Assembly (NCBI RefSeq): GCF_004339565.1
Contig: NZ_SMFZ01000002.1
Coordinates: 2,108,001 to 2,172,000 of the forward strand
Direction of reading: 5' to 3'
DNA: 64,000 nt
From: Pseudonocardia endophytica
GTDB lineage: Bacteria > Actinomycetota > Actinomycetes > Mycobacteriales > Pseudonocardiaceae
Shown: positions 15,202 to 23,336 of the stretch, piece after piece
Position numbering within the stretch: position 1 is the first letter of the stretch
Layout of the letters: the number at the start of each line of letters is the position of its first letter
Program-made: the position numbers and the translations under genes
Notes under the pieces: generated by a model
Told to the model about the DNA's origin: nothing
The model's database searches: none
What the model saw: the letters and a program-made list of their open reading frames with translations, nothing else

Positions 15202-16988
15202 AGCTGGGCGTAGAGGCCGCCGCGGTCGAGCAACTCGTCGTGCGTCCCGTGTTCCACGAGCCGGCCCCCGTCCAGGGCGAAGATCACGTCCGCGGACAGG
15301 ATCGTGGACAGCCGGTGCGCGATGGCGATCGTGGTGCGCCCGGCCATCACGGTCTCCAGCGCCTGCTGCACGAGACGTTCGCTCGTCGTGTCCAATGCGG
15401 ACGTCGCCTCGTCGAGCACGAGGATGCGCGGGTCGGACAGGATCACGCGGGCGATCGCGACGCGCTGCTTCTCCCCGCCGGACAGCCGGTAGCCGCGTTC
15501 GCCGACCATCGTGTCGTAGCCGTCCGGCAGGGACCCGATGTGTTCGGCGATGTTCGCCGCCCGGGCTGCCGCGCGCAGCTGCTCGTCGGTGGCGTCCGGT
15601 GCGGCGTAGCGCAGGTTGTCGGCGATCGTGGCGTGGAACAGGTAGCTCTCCTGCGTCACCATCCCGACCAGGTCGGGCAGCGACCCGAGGGTCAGGTCGC
15701 GGACGTCGTTCCCGTCGAGCAGCACGGCGCCGGCGTCGACATCGTAGAGCCGGGGGACCAGAGAGGACAGCGTGGTCTTTCCCGCACCGCTGGGTCCGAC
15801 GACGGCGGCGAGCTGACCGGGTGCGATCCGCAACGACAGGTCCTCGATCGCCCACGGGCCGGGTTCGGCGCCCGCGTCCTCGCCCGGGTAGCGGAACCAC
15901 ACGTCGCGGAACTCGACCTCCCCGCGGGCCTCGGTCCTGCTCAGTGGCCGGGCGGCGGGGGAGTCGCGCAGCTGCGGGACGAGGTCGAGGTACTCGAAGA
16001 TCCGCCGGAACAGGGCCAGCGACGTCTGCACGTCCAGCGACACCCGCAGCAGGTTGACGATCGGGAACAGCAGCCGCGTCTGCAGCGTGGTGAACGCGAC
16101 CAGCGTCCCCGCGGACAGCCCCGCGCCGCCGCCGGACGCCAGCAGACCCGCGACGAGGTAGACGACGGCCGGGATGAGCGCGAAGAAGCCCGTCACCACG
16201 GCGAAGAACGACTGCCCGCTCATCGTCTGCCGCACCTGGAGCTCGGTCTGGCGCCGGTTCTCCTCGCGGTACCGGGCGATCTCGTGGTCCTGCCTGCCGA
16301 ACACCTTGGCCAGCAGCACCCCGGACACGGACAGCGTCTCCTGGGTGATCGCGCTCATGTCCGACAGCGACGACTGCGTGCTCGACGCGATCCGGCGCCG
16401 GACCCGCCCGACCCGCACCTGCAGCGCGACGAAGACCGGCAGCAGCACGAACGCGACCAGCGACAGCTGCCAGGACAGCGCCAGCATCGCGACGACCGAC
16501 GCCACGACCGTCACCACGTTGCCCAGGATCGACGACGCGGTGTCGGTCACGACCGACTGGACGCCGCCGACGTCGTTGTCCAGACGGGACTGGATCGACC
16601 CCGTGCGCGTCGAGGTGAAGAACCCGAGGTGCATGCGCTGCAGGTGCTCGAACAGCCTGTCCCGCAACGACTGCATGACCTCGTTGCCGAGCATGGTGGT
16701 CAGGTAGGTCTGCCCGATCCCGATCGTCGCGGACACGACCGCGATCGCGATCATGGCGCCGACCAGCCACGCCAGCAGGCCCACGCGCGGACCACCCGGG
16801 ACGAACAGCGCGTCGTCGAACACACGCTGGGTCAGGAACGGGGTGAGGACGCCGAGCGCCGACGTCGTCAGGATCGCCAGCGCGATCAGCAGGAGGCGGC
16901 CCTTGTACGGCGCGAACAGCGCCATCGCCCGCCGTCCGGTGGTGTCCGGCGCCTCGCCGGGCGCCTCCGCCGTTGCCGCCGTCGCCAT
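15087..16988 (-). CDS. ABC transporter, fused permease and ATPase (multidrug/lipid exporter type)
   Basis: A 633-residue half-transporter that would act as a dimer in the membrane. Six membrane helices occupy about residues 25-310 (LLLIALAILTTSALGVLTPFL first). The nucleotide-binding domain follows: Walker A GPSGAGKTT, Q-loop TQESYLFHATIADN, signature LSGGEKQR, Walker B ILVLDEATSALD and H-loop IAHRLSTI. All catalytic motifs are intact, so it should be active. The ATG at 16988 has a G-rich ribosome-binding site 6 nt upstream. No partner half-transporter is adjacent. The substrate cannot be predicted. Confidence 0.93.
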   Translation of the reverse strand: MATAATAEAPGEAPDTTGRRAMALFAPYKGRLLLIALAILTTSALGVLTPFLTQRVFDDALFVPGGPRVGLLAWLVGAMIAIAVVSATIGIGQTYLTTMLGNEVMQSLRDRLFEHLQRMHLGFFTSTRTGSIQSRLDNDVGGVQSVVTDTASSILGNVVTVVASVVAMLALSWQLSLVAFVLLPVFVALQVRVGRVRRRIASSTQSSLSDMSAITQETLSVSGVLLAKVFGRQDHEIARYREENRRQTELQVRQTMSGQSFFAVVTGFFALIPAVVYLVAGLLASGGGAGLSAGTLVAFTTLQTRLLFPIVNLLRVSLDVQTSLALFRRIFEYLDLVPQLRDSPAARPLSRTEARGEVEFRDVWFRYPGEDAGAEPGPWAIEDLSLRIAPGQLAAVVGPSGAGKTTLSSLVPRLYDVDAGAVLLDGNDVRDLTLGSLPDLVGMVTQESYLFHATIADNLRYAAPDATDEQLRAAARAANIAEHIGSLPDGYDTMVGERGYRLSGGEKQRVAIARVILSDPRILVLDEATSALDTTSERLVQQALETVMAGRTTIAIAHRLSTILSADVIFALDGGRLVEHGTHDELLDRGGLYAQLYAEQFGGGAVEARCADGVRFSDGKVLAQRATKGPNAA

Positions 16989-17055
16989 CGTGCACCCCCC
17001 GATCCGACGCACAGTGTGCTCCTCGACGGACCTCTGCGCGGCGGGCACCGGTTGT

Positions 17056-17844
17056 CTAGTGGTGCAGGCTCCAGTCGGCGTCGCCGTCGGTGACGGTGCC
17101 GTCGGAGTAGGCGGCGGTGACCGGGTCGGGCCAGTGCCCCCCGGGGAACGTGCCGTCGTCGACGGCCTCGCCGTGCAGGGCGGTCATCTGCTGGGCTGCG
17201 ACCGCGAGCACGGCGGTCAGCGTGGTGACGGCGCTGATCACGGCGAACGTGTCGACGCTGATGCTCGCGAGCAGCCCGGCGAGTCCGACCGGGGCGCCGA
17301 CGCCGGTGGCGATGGCGGCGAGCGCGGCGACGAGGCTCGCGACGAACTGGACGACCACGACGCCGAGAGCGACGTAGAACGCGACCCCGGCGGTGGCGCA
17401 GAACGTGAGAGCACCGCTGATCTCGTCCGCGAGCGTGGACAGGCGGTCGACGGCGTCCCGCTGGGGTCCGGTGGCGCGGGTGTAGGCGTCGCCCGCGCGG
17501 CCGGACCAGGTGTAGGCGGCGGGCATGAGGTCCGGGTCGAGCGCGCCGGTGACGCCGGTGGTCGTGCCGCGGAGGTCCTGCCAGCGGTGCGCGTACTCGT
17601 AGAACCAGATCGGTGCCGCGGCGCCGACGAGCAGCTGGTGGAGGGTGTCGAGGGTCTCGGTGACGAGCTCGACGGCCTCGACTGCGGCCCGGACGAGGAA
17701 GTCGCGCACCGGCGGGGAGAAGACGATGCGGGTGAGCACCTCGTCGACGGCGGTGGGGATCTCGGAGGCGTAGCGCGCGATGTCGTCGACGCCGCGGCGG
17801 ATCTCGTCGATGACCCGCTCGGTGGCGACCGCGTCGTCGGACAT
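17056..17844 (-). CDS. WXG100/ESX-like protein with central membrane helices
   Basis: A 262-residue protein. The N-terminal 130 residues are helical and polar with YTWSGRAGDAYTRA, a WSG turn like the WxG motif of ESX/type VII substrates. This is followed by DAVDRLSTLADEISGALTF and two or three hydrophobic segments (AFYVALGVVVVQFVASLVAALAAIATG; FAVISAVTTLTAVLAVAA). The C-terminus ends in a conserved-looking WPDPVTAAYSDG segment. It starts 1 nt after the stop of the small helical gene upstream and is the last gene of the cassette. It probably partners that protein, as ESX-like pairs do; no secretion ATPase is encoded in the window. Confidence 0.7.
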   Translation of the reverse strand: MSDDAVATERVIDEIRRGVDDIARYASEIPTAVDEVLTRIVFSPPVRDFLVRAAVEAVELVTETLDTLHQLLVGAAAPIWFYEYAHRWQDLRGTTTGVTGALDPDLMPAAYTWSGRAGDAYTRATGPQRDAVDRLSTLADEISGALTFCATAGVAFYVALGVVVVQFVASLVAALAAIATGVGAPVGLAGLLASISVDTFAVISAVTTLTAVLAVAAQQMTALHGEAVDDGTFPGGHWPDPVTAAYSDGTVTDGDADWSLHH

Positions 17845-17845
17845 G

Positions 17846-18160
17846 TCAGTACAGGTTGCGGAAGCGGTGCTCGTTGGCGGCTTCCTCGCGGTCGTAGGTG
17901 TCGGCGACGTCGCGCAGTGTCGTGGCGACGCGCGTCATGGCCGGAGCGGCCTCTTGGGCGCGTCCGGCGATCTGGGCCTGGGCGAGCCGGTAGGTGGAGG
18001 TGAGCATCGCGAAGACGCCGGCCTCGAGCCCGCTCATCCCGAGGTCGGTGGCCCGCGCGGCGGTCTCGCGCAGGACCGTGGCCTGCTGGTCCCAGCGCTC
18101 GGCCTCGGCGCGCAGCGTGTTCGTGGCGACCCGGACCTGGTCGGGGGTCGGGACGCTCAC
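17846..18160 (-). CDS. Small helical ESX/WXG100-family-like protein
   Basis: A 104-residue, almost wholly alpha-helical protein: VRVATNTLRAEAERWDQQATVL, a central LGMSGLEAGVFAM turn, then VATTLRDVADTYDREEAANEHRF. The size, two-helix layout and DREE(x)AN tail match the type VII secretion EspC/WXG100-like group (DUF2580), although the WxG turn is not canonical. The GTG start at 18160 overlaps the stop of the YbaB-like gene by 4 nt (GTGA). The frame is open far upstream and could be read as a fusion with the gene before it; I treat that as an artefact of a frameshift near 18237. Confidence 0.7.
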   Translation of the reverse strand: MSVPTPDQVRVATNTLRAEAERWDQQATVLRETAARATDLGMSGLEAGVFAMLTSTYRLAQAQIAGRAQEAAPAMTRVATTLRDVADTYDREEAANEHRFRNLY

Positions 18161-18826
18161 CGTGCCGTCCTCGCGAGGTGCCTCAGCAGGGCCACCGCGT
18201 CCTCCCCGATGCCGCGGAGCACCCTCTGCCGGATCCGGTTCGGCGGCGCGGACGTCTCGCTCCTCGCGGGCCTGCCGGATCGCCTCCGCGACAGCCGTGG
18301 CGAGGCGGGCGGCGCTCCGGTCGGCGACCCACCGGGCGTCGGCGGTACATCCGCGCACGCCATCGGGACCGATCGTGACGCCCATGCGTCCGGTCGTGTC
18401 GCGTCCGGCGCACTCGATGGTCGCCGGCGGGGCCGACGTGGCGTGGTGGAGCCTGCGTTGCAGGTCCTCCACGGTCGTCACGGTGCCCGACCCCGCCGAC
18501 GGCTCGTCCGGAGTGGAGCGTGCCAGTGGATGACGGACGAGACGGTCGCCCCACTCGTCGAGCCGGGCGAACTGCGCGTTCCGGCAGGCGGCCGTCACCG
18601 CAGCGCCGAACGCGTCCGGGCCCACCCGTCGCGGCCAGTCGGCGGCGACCCGGACGGCCGTCGGAAGACCCGTGGCGTCGAGGGTGACGGCGACGGCGCA
18701 GGTGGGGTCGGCTCCCTCGCAGGCTGGCGGCATGAGTGCGGTCGCGGCGGCGGCCCTCGCCGCGGCCTGCGCCGCCCGGTCGTGGAGCCGTCGCAGCGAG
18801 GCCGTCACCGTGTCCGATGTGGTCAC
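18157..18826 (-). pseudogene. YbaB/EbfC-like DNA-binding family gene, apparently frameshifted
   Basis: The GTG start at 18826 overlaps the stop of the upstream membrane gene. The frame gives TASLRRLHDRAAQAAARAAAATA, then CAVAVTLDATGLPTAVRVAADW and VTIGPDGVRGCTADARWVAD, the pattern of YbaB/EbfC-type proteins found in actinobacterial ESX cassettes. Near AAE at about 18240 the frame turns Gly/Arg-rich and continues into the next gene. Dropping one base at 18235-18238 gives RIRQRVLRGIGEDAVALL and then RHLARTAR with a stop at 18157, which overlaps the next GTG. The span of 670 nt is one over a multiple of three, as expected. It is either a true one-base insertion or a sequence error. Confidence 0.6.
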
Positions 18827-19212
18827 GACCGGCCCGCCGGCGCCGGTGTCCTGGTGAGCAGGCAGTACGTGAACATCACCGTGAACATCAGCGCGAACAG
18901 CATCAGCAGGTCGGTGCCGGTGATCAGGCCGAGCAGCAGCCACGCCGTCACCGCGCCGAGCGCCCACCCGGTGGCGACGACGACCCGTCGGGCGACCCGC
19001 GCCCGTCGCAGACCGATCACGAGGGCGACCACGATGACCACGGTGGCCACCGCGCTCACCGTGACCGAACCCGTCCTGGGCAGGATCTGGGGCGGGACAC
19101 CGCGTCCGACCGCCCACGTCGCCGTCGACAGGCCCAGCATGACGGCCGCGATCAGCCCGAACACGAGATCACCGTGCCGGCGCGCCGGTGTCGTGCGTGT
19201 CGGCCCGCTCAT
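18823..19212 (-). CDS. Small membrane protein, first gene of ESX-like cassette
   Basis: A 129-residue protein with four hydrophobic segments (LVFGLIAAVMLGLSTATWAVG; VSAVATVVIVVALVIGL; VVVATGWALGAVTAWLLLGLITG; LLMLFALMFTVMFTYCLL) and a short cytoplasmic tail. I do not recognise a named family. Its stop overlaps the GTG of the YbaB-like gene (GTGA), making it the promoter-proximal member of a tightly overlapping four-gene unit on the minus strand (19212 to 17056). Confidence 0.7.
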   Translation of the reverse strand: MSGPTRTTPARRHGDLVFGLIAAVMLGLSTATWAVGRGVPPQILPRTGSVTVSAVATVVIVVALVIGLRRARVARRVVVATGWALGAVTAWLLLGLITGTDLLMLFALMFTVMFTYCLLTRTPAPAGRS

Positions 19213-19321
19213 CGCACCTCTCCCGGAGACGGCATCCGCTCCGTGACGACTATGCAGGAAAGCCCACGTCCCCGGGCCTGTTCGGCCGAATCCGCTCGCC
19301 AGGGACCGTCAGCAGCCGGGG

Positions 19322-19663
19322 TCAGTCGGCCGGGCCCGCGGCCAGGGTCACGGTCGTCGTGTGGCGGGCGCCCGAGGCGTCGAGCCATCCCACCGAGATG
19401 TGCTCGCCCACCTGCCGGTCGGCCAGCGCGGCGGAGAGCCCGTCGGAGCTCGCGACCGACGTCCCGCCGGCCGAGACGATCGTGTCGCCCGCGGTCAGCC
19501 CGGCCGCCGCGGCGGGCGACGAGCTCACGACCCCGGAGATCACCGCCCCTGTCGCGCCGGTGCCCGTACCGGACGCGGCGATCTCGAGGCCGAGGAACGC
19601 CGGATAGCCCTGGTGGATCGTGGGGCTCTGCTCGCCCGAGGTGATGCGCTGGGCGGCACCCGC
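19322..19663 (-). pseudogene. PDZ-domain fragment of an HtrA/S1C-type serine protease
   Basis: About 113 residues remain: AAQRITSGEQSPTIHQGYPAF and LGLEIAAS, followed by a PDZ domain (GAVISGVVSSSPAAAAGLTAGDTIVSAGG, then VGEHISVGWLDASGARHTTTVTL). This is the C-terminal tail of a trypsin-like S1C protease; the catalytic domain is absent. No start codon with a ribosome-binding site is seen, and the frame abuts the universal-stress-protein remnant at about 19660. It is a remnant left by a deletion. Confidence 0.65.
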
Positions 19664-19912
19664 GGACGACGACGGTGCACGCTGCGTGAACGACGCGGCT
19701 CAGGCTCACGGAGCCGATCAGCCGGCTTGCGATCGCGGCTCGGCCGCGGTGACCGACGACGAGTAGCTCGGCGTCGGCGGAGAGGCGTTCGAGCACGCCG
19801 CCAGCGGTCCGTCGTACACCTCGACGGTCGCGTTCGGGTTGGCCGCGTTCCGTGCGCTGCGCTCTGCGGTCACCGCGTCCACGAACCGGGTGGTCCAAGG
19901 ATTCGGCACCAC
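19659..19912 (-). pseudogene. Universal stress protein (UspA) C-terminal remnant
   Basis: Two frames together give a Usp C-terminus. One reads RFVDAVTAERSARNAANPNA and then TVEVYDGP; the other reads GGVLERLSADAELLVVGHRG and then RAAIASRLIGSVSLSRVV-HAACTVVVRG. The second contains the G-x2-G-x9-G-S nucleotide-binding pattern of the family. A shift of frame near 19800 and the lack of an N-terminal domain show it is broken. Its last residues run directly into the PDZ fragment on the same strand. Confidence 0.6.
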
Positions 19913-20087
19913 GTCCGACGCCTCACCGCGCTGACAAGCGCTGTCACGGCGAGTTCGGCCGCTGCGGGAGGTGCTGCCGGTCGAGGCGGCACTCGGCGAG
20001 CAGGGCGGTGATGGTGATCCGTCGTGAGCGGCCGAAGCGGCGTGGAGTCGTCCGCCGGTCGGGTGGGTGCCGCGGTACCGGACGTTG

Positions 20088-21431
20088 TCACGCGCGCTGC
20101 CGTAGCCAGTCGGCCATCCCGAACAGTGCGGCGTCGTGGTCCCGTCGTCCGATCACCTGGAGCCCGACCGGCATGCCGTCCTGCTCGTAGACCGGCAGCG
20201 AGAGCGCCGGTGCGCCGAGCACGGTGGCCGCCACGGTCAACGCCGCGTCGCCGGTCGCGGCCAGACCGCGGGGCGCCGGGCCCGGAGCAGCCAGCGTCAC
20301 GGCGAGGTCGCCTTCGCCGATCGCCTTCGTGTACGCGGTGCGCGCGGTACGACGCCATTCCAGCAACGAGCGGTAGCCGTCCCGCCCGACCGCGGCGGCC
20401 GTCTGCATGCGTTCGGTGAGCGTCTCGCTCAGGCTCCCCGGGTAGCGGGCGGCGATCTGCTCGAGCGGCCACAGCGACTCGATGTTGATCAAGGTGCGGG
20501 CCCGGTCGAGTGCCCCGCGGAGCGCCAGTTCCAGTTCGGCCACGGCCGGGTCGTTGCGGCGGTGCCGGATCCGGACACCGGCACGGGCCACGGTATCGAG
20601 GGTCCGGGCGAACCGTTCGCCGGCCACGTCGGACACGGCCGCCCACCCGTCCGTCTCGAGGTGCACGACCGCGGACGGAGCTGTCGCCGGGGTCGGCCGC
20701 ATGTCGCCCGTCAGACCGGCGGCACCGGGGTCACCACCGACCCTGGCGGCGATCTCCCACGCCGTGCACCACAGGTCCGGAAGGCTCGCGGCGAGGACGC
20801 CGATCACGCTCTGGCTCTGGGTGTCGTGACTGCCACCGCGGTTGATGGACCCGACGCTGGGCTTGTAGCCGAAGACGCCGCAGAAGCTCGACGGGCGCAG
20901 AATCGACCCGATCGCCTGCGTGCCCAGCGCAGCCGGGATTATCCCCGCCCCGGTCGCGGCCGCGGAGCCGGAACTGGACCCGCCCGGCGTGCGGTCCAGG
21001 TCGTGTGGGTTGCGGGTGGGCGCGGGATGGGTCATCGCGAACTCCGTCGTGGCCGTCTTGCCCACGACCACGGCACCCGCGCGCCGGAGCCCCGCCGTCG
21101 CCGCGGCGTCGACCGGCGGACGGTGGTCGGCGAGGACGCCGATGCCCAGACCGGTGGGCAGGTCCGCGGTTCCGATGACGTCCTTGATACCGACCGGCAT
21201 GCCGTCCACGGTGGACAGTGGTTGGCCGGAGCGCCATCGCCGTGTGGCGTCGTCGGCGGCGGCCCGCGCCGCCGCCAGGTCCAGCGCCGCGAACGCCTGC
21301 AGCGCCGGTTCCCACCGCTGCAGCCGCTCCAGGGATCGTTCCAGGAAGTCCCGTGGGGTGTCCCGGCCGGCGCGGAAACCGGGTACCGCGGCCTGGAACC
21401 CGACCAGCTCGGGGCGGGGGGTGCCGGTCAC
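20088..21431 (-). CDS. Amidase signature family protein
   Basis: A 447-residue amidase. The Lys of the Ser-cisSer-Lys triad lies in GMPVGIKDVIGT (about residue 78), and the cis-Ser region is GGSSSGSAAATGAG. The nucleophile segment appears as ALGTQAIGSILRPSSFCGVFG; it matches the usual GSDTGGSIRxPAxxCG except that QAI replaces DTG, and the Ser is kept. The C-terminal GMPVGLQVIGRRDHDAALFGMADWL is typical. It would hydrolyse a linear amide to acid plus ammonia. The GTG start overlaps the isocitrate-dehydrogenase-like gene stop (GTGA), so the two are co-translated. It lies at the left edge of the catabolic island and could release nitrogen from a pathway amide. Confidence 0.88.
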   Translation of the reverse strand: MTGTPRPELVGFQAAVPGFRAGRDTPRDFLERSLERLQRWEPALQAFAALDLAAARAAADDATRRWRSGQPLSTVDGMPVGIKDVIGTADLPTGLGIGVLADHRPPVDAAATAGLRRAGAVVVGKTATTEFAMTHPAPTRNPHDLDRTPGGSSSGSAAATGAGIIPAALGTQAIGSILRPSSFCGVFGYKPSVGSINRGGSHDTQSQSVIGVLAASLPDLWCTAWEIAARVGGDPGAAGLTGDMRPTPATAPSAVVHLETDGWAAVSDVAGERFARTLDTVARAGVRIRHRRNDPAVAELELALRGALDRARTLINIESLWPLEQIAARYPGSLSETLTERMQTAAAVGRDGYRSLLEWRRTARTAYTKAIGEGDLAVTLAAPGPAPRGLAATGDAALTVAATVLGAPALSLPVYEQDGMPVGLQVIGRRDHDAALFGMADWLRQRA

Positions 21432-22711
21432 GAGACCATCCCCGCGCGACCCGCCGGGCCGTCGGCGTGAGCACGGGTACGCGTGCGGTGCAGCTCGTCG
21501 CGCACATGGCGGGCCACCTCGTCGACGAACTCCCGGGTGCCGACGTGGGCCTGGTGGGGCCCGACCAGCGAGGCGAGGTCGCGGGTCATGCACCCGGACT
21601 CGATCGCGCCCGCGGTGACGCGCTCGACGAGCTCTGCGAAGTCGCCGACCTGCGGCGCGTCGTCGAGCAGCGCCCGCTGCGCCAGTGCCCGGCTCCAGGC
21701 CAGGATCGTCGCGGTGGGGTTGGTCGACGGGTCCTCGCCCGCGACCCACCGCCGATGGTGCCGGGCGATCGTGCCGTGGGCGGCCTCGGTGAGCAGCACC
21801 CGGCCACCCTCACCCAGCAACGCCGAGGTCATCAGGCCCGGTGACCCGAAACCCTGGGCGACGACGTCGCTCTGCACGTCGCCGTCATAGTTCTTGCAGG
21901 CCCACAGGAACCCGCCGCCGGACTTCAGCGCCGAGGCGGCCATGTCGTCGATGAGCCGGTGCTCGTAGGCCAGGCCCGCGGCCGCGAACCGGTCGGCGAA
22001 CTCGTCCTCGAAGACGGTGCGGAAGGTGTCCCGGAACGCGCCGTCGTAGGAACGCAGGACGGTGTCCTTGGTCGAGAGGTAGACGGGCAGTCCGCGGGTC
22101 AGGCCGTGGGCGAAGCAGGCCCGGGCGAACTCGCGGATGGAGTCGGTGACGTTGTGCATCCCCAGCGCGACACCACCGTCCGCCCCGAATCGGGTGATCT
22201 CGTGCTCGACCGCGACACCGCCGTCGTCCGGGACGTAGGTCATCGTGAGCCGACCGGCGCCGGGGACGGCGAAGTCGACCGCCTGGTACTGGTCGCCGTA
22301 GGGGTGCCGGGCCATCACGATCGGCTGGGTCCAGCCGGGCACGACCCGTGGGACGGCGCCCAGCACGACCGGCTCCCGGAAGATCACGCCGCGCAGCGTG
22401 CGACGGATCGTGCCGTTCGGCGACGGCCACAGCCGGCGTACCTCTCCGGTGCCGAGCCGTTCCGCGGTCGGGGTGATCGTCGCGCACTTCGTCCCGACGC
22501 GGGCGTCCCGTACGGCCTCGGCGGCCTCGACGGTGATCCGGTCGGCGGTGCGATCCCGCTCCGGAAGGGACAGGTCGAACGTCACGAGGTCCACGTCGAG
22601 GAACGGCAGGACGATGCGGTCGCGGACGAGATCCCACATCACCCGCGCCATCTCGTCGCCGCGCAGCTCGACGACCGGTCGGAGCGTCCCGAGCGGGACG
22701 GTCGCGGTCAC
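21428..22711 (-). CDS. Isocitrate dehydrogenase-like NADP-dependent beta-decarboxylating dehydrogenase
   Basis: A 427-residue protein of the homodimeric eukaryotic-type NADP-IDH subfamily. It retains the phosphosite region SPNGTIRRTLRGVIFREP, GGGFLWACKNYDGDVQSD (metal-binding aspartates), QGFGSPGLMTS and the NADP motif LTEAAHGTIARHHR. Several family positions are changed; for example, I expect NILGG where RTLRG stands. Because it is coupled to an amidase in an accessory region, it may oxidise an isocitrate-like hydroxy-acid rather than serve the TCA cycle. Start is GTG; a better one is not visible. The divergent flavoprotein gene begins 29 nt away. Confidence 0.85.
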   Translation of the reverse strand: MTATVPLGTLRPVVELRGDEMARVMWDLVRDRIVLPFLDVDLVTFDLSLPERDRTADRITVEAAEAVRDARVGTKCATITPTAERLGTGEVRRLWPSPNGTIRRTLRGVIFREPVVLGAVPRVVPGWTQPIVMARHPYGDQYQAVDFAVPGAGRLTMTYVPDDGGVAVEHEITRFGADGGVALGMHNVTDSIREFARACFAHGLTRGLPVYLSTKDTVLRSYDGAFRDTFRTVFEDEFADRFAAAGLAYEHRLIDDMAASALKSGGGFLWACKNYDGDVQSDVVAQGFGSPGLMTSALLGEGGRVLLTEAAHGTIARHHRRWVAGEDPSTNPTATILAWSRALAQRALLDDAPQVGDFAELVERVTAGAIESGCMTRDLASLVGPHQAHVGTREFVDEVARHVRDELHRTRTRAHADGPAGRAGMVS

Positions 22712-22740
22712 CGGCCGTTCCCGGCGGCTACGTTCGGGGC

Positions 22741-23223
22741 ATGACTCCGCACGGCAGCCACGAGGTCCTCCCCGCCGAGGTCGCCGACCAGCTGGAGGGC
22801 CGGCCGGGGCTCGACGCCCGGGAGCAGGCGTTCCCGCTGCTCACCGCCGACCTCGAGGGCTTCCCGCACGTCGCGCTGCTCTCGCGCACCGAGCTGGACG
22901 TCACGCCGGACCGACAGCGCGTGCTGGCGGCGGTGGCGAGCCGCCGCACCGCGAGCAACCTGCTGCGTACCCGGAGAGCGACCCTCGTGACCGTCGGCGG
23001 CACGACGGCCCACTACGTGAAGGCCACGCTGACCGGTCACCGCACCGACGGCGAGATCCTCGGCTGCGAGCTCACGCCGGTCGCCGTGCTCGCCGACAGC
23101 CTCGGGATCCCGCTGGACCCGATCAGCTTCCGGACCAGCGCGCAGATCGCGCACGTCGAGCACTGGGACCGCACCACAGCGCTGCTGACCAGCCTGGCGT
23201 CGACGTTCGGCGAGACCCGGTAG
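22741..23223 (+). CDS. Pyridoxamine 5'-phosphate oxidase-like (FMN-binding split-barrel) protein
   Basis: A 160-residue protein that fits the PNPOx-like split barrel: PLLTADLEGFPHVALLSRTELDV and RRTASNLLRTRRATLVTVGG, then AHYVKATLTGH. Relatives bind FMN, F420 or haem. It is encoded alone on the plus strand, divergent from the IDH-like/amidase pair with only 29 nt between starts, so the promoters must overlap and the units are probably co-regulated. A direct role in the pathway is a guess. Confidence 0.65.
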   Translation: MTPHGSHEVLPAEVADQLEGRPGLDAREQAFPLLTADLEGFPHVALLSRTELDVTPDRQRVLAAVASRRTASNLLRTRRATLVTVGGTTAHYVKATLTGHRTDGEILGCELTPVAVLADSLGIPLDPISFRTSAQIAHVEHWDRTTALLTSLASTFGETR

Positions 23224-23336
23224 GCCGGGGCGGTCCACCGAACGGGCCCCCGGGCGAGTGCCCGGGTCGCTCGTCCACCGCGGGGCGTCCGCTGCCGGGC
23301 GGACGGCCCCGGCTGCGACAAGTCGGGGGCGGAGCG

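Noticed and set aside
17846..18826. One fused YbaB-ESX protein
   Set aside because: The linker is Gly/Arg-rich and the alternative frame gives a natural C-terminus with a GTGA overlap, so two genes with a frameshift fit better.
19932..19946. TGACA-n5-TGTCA inverted repeat as an operator
   Set aside because: It lies between a remnant gene and the end of the amidase gene, with no promoter context to support a role.
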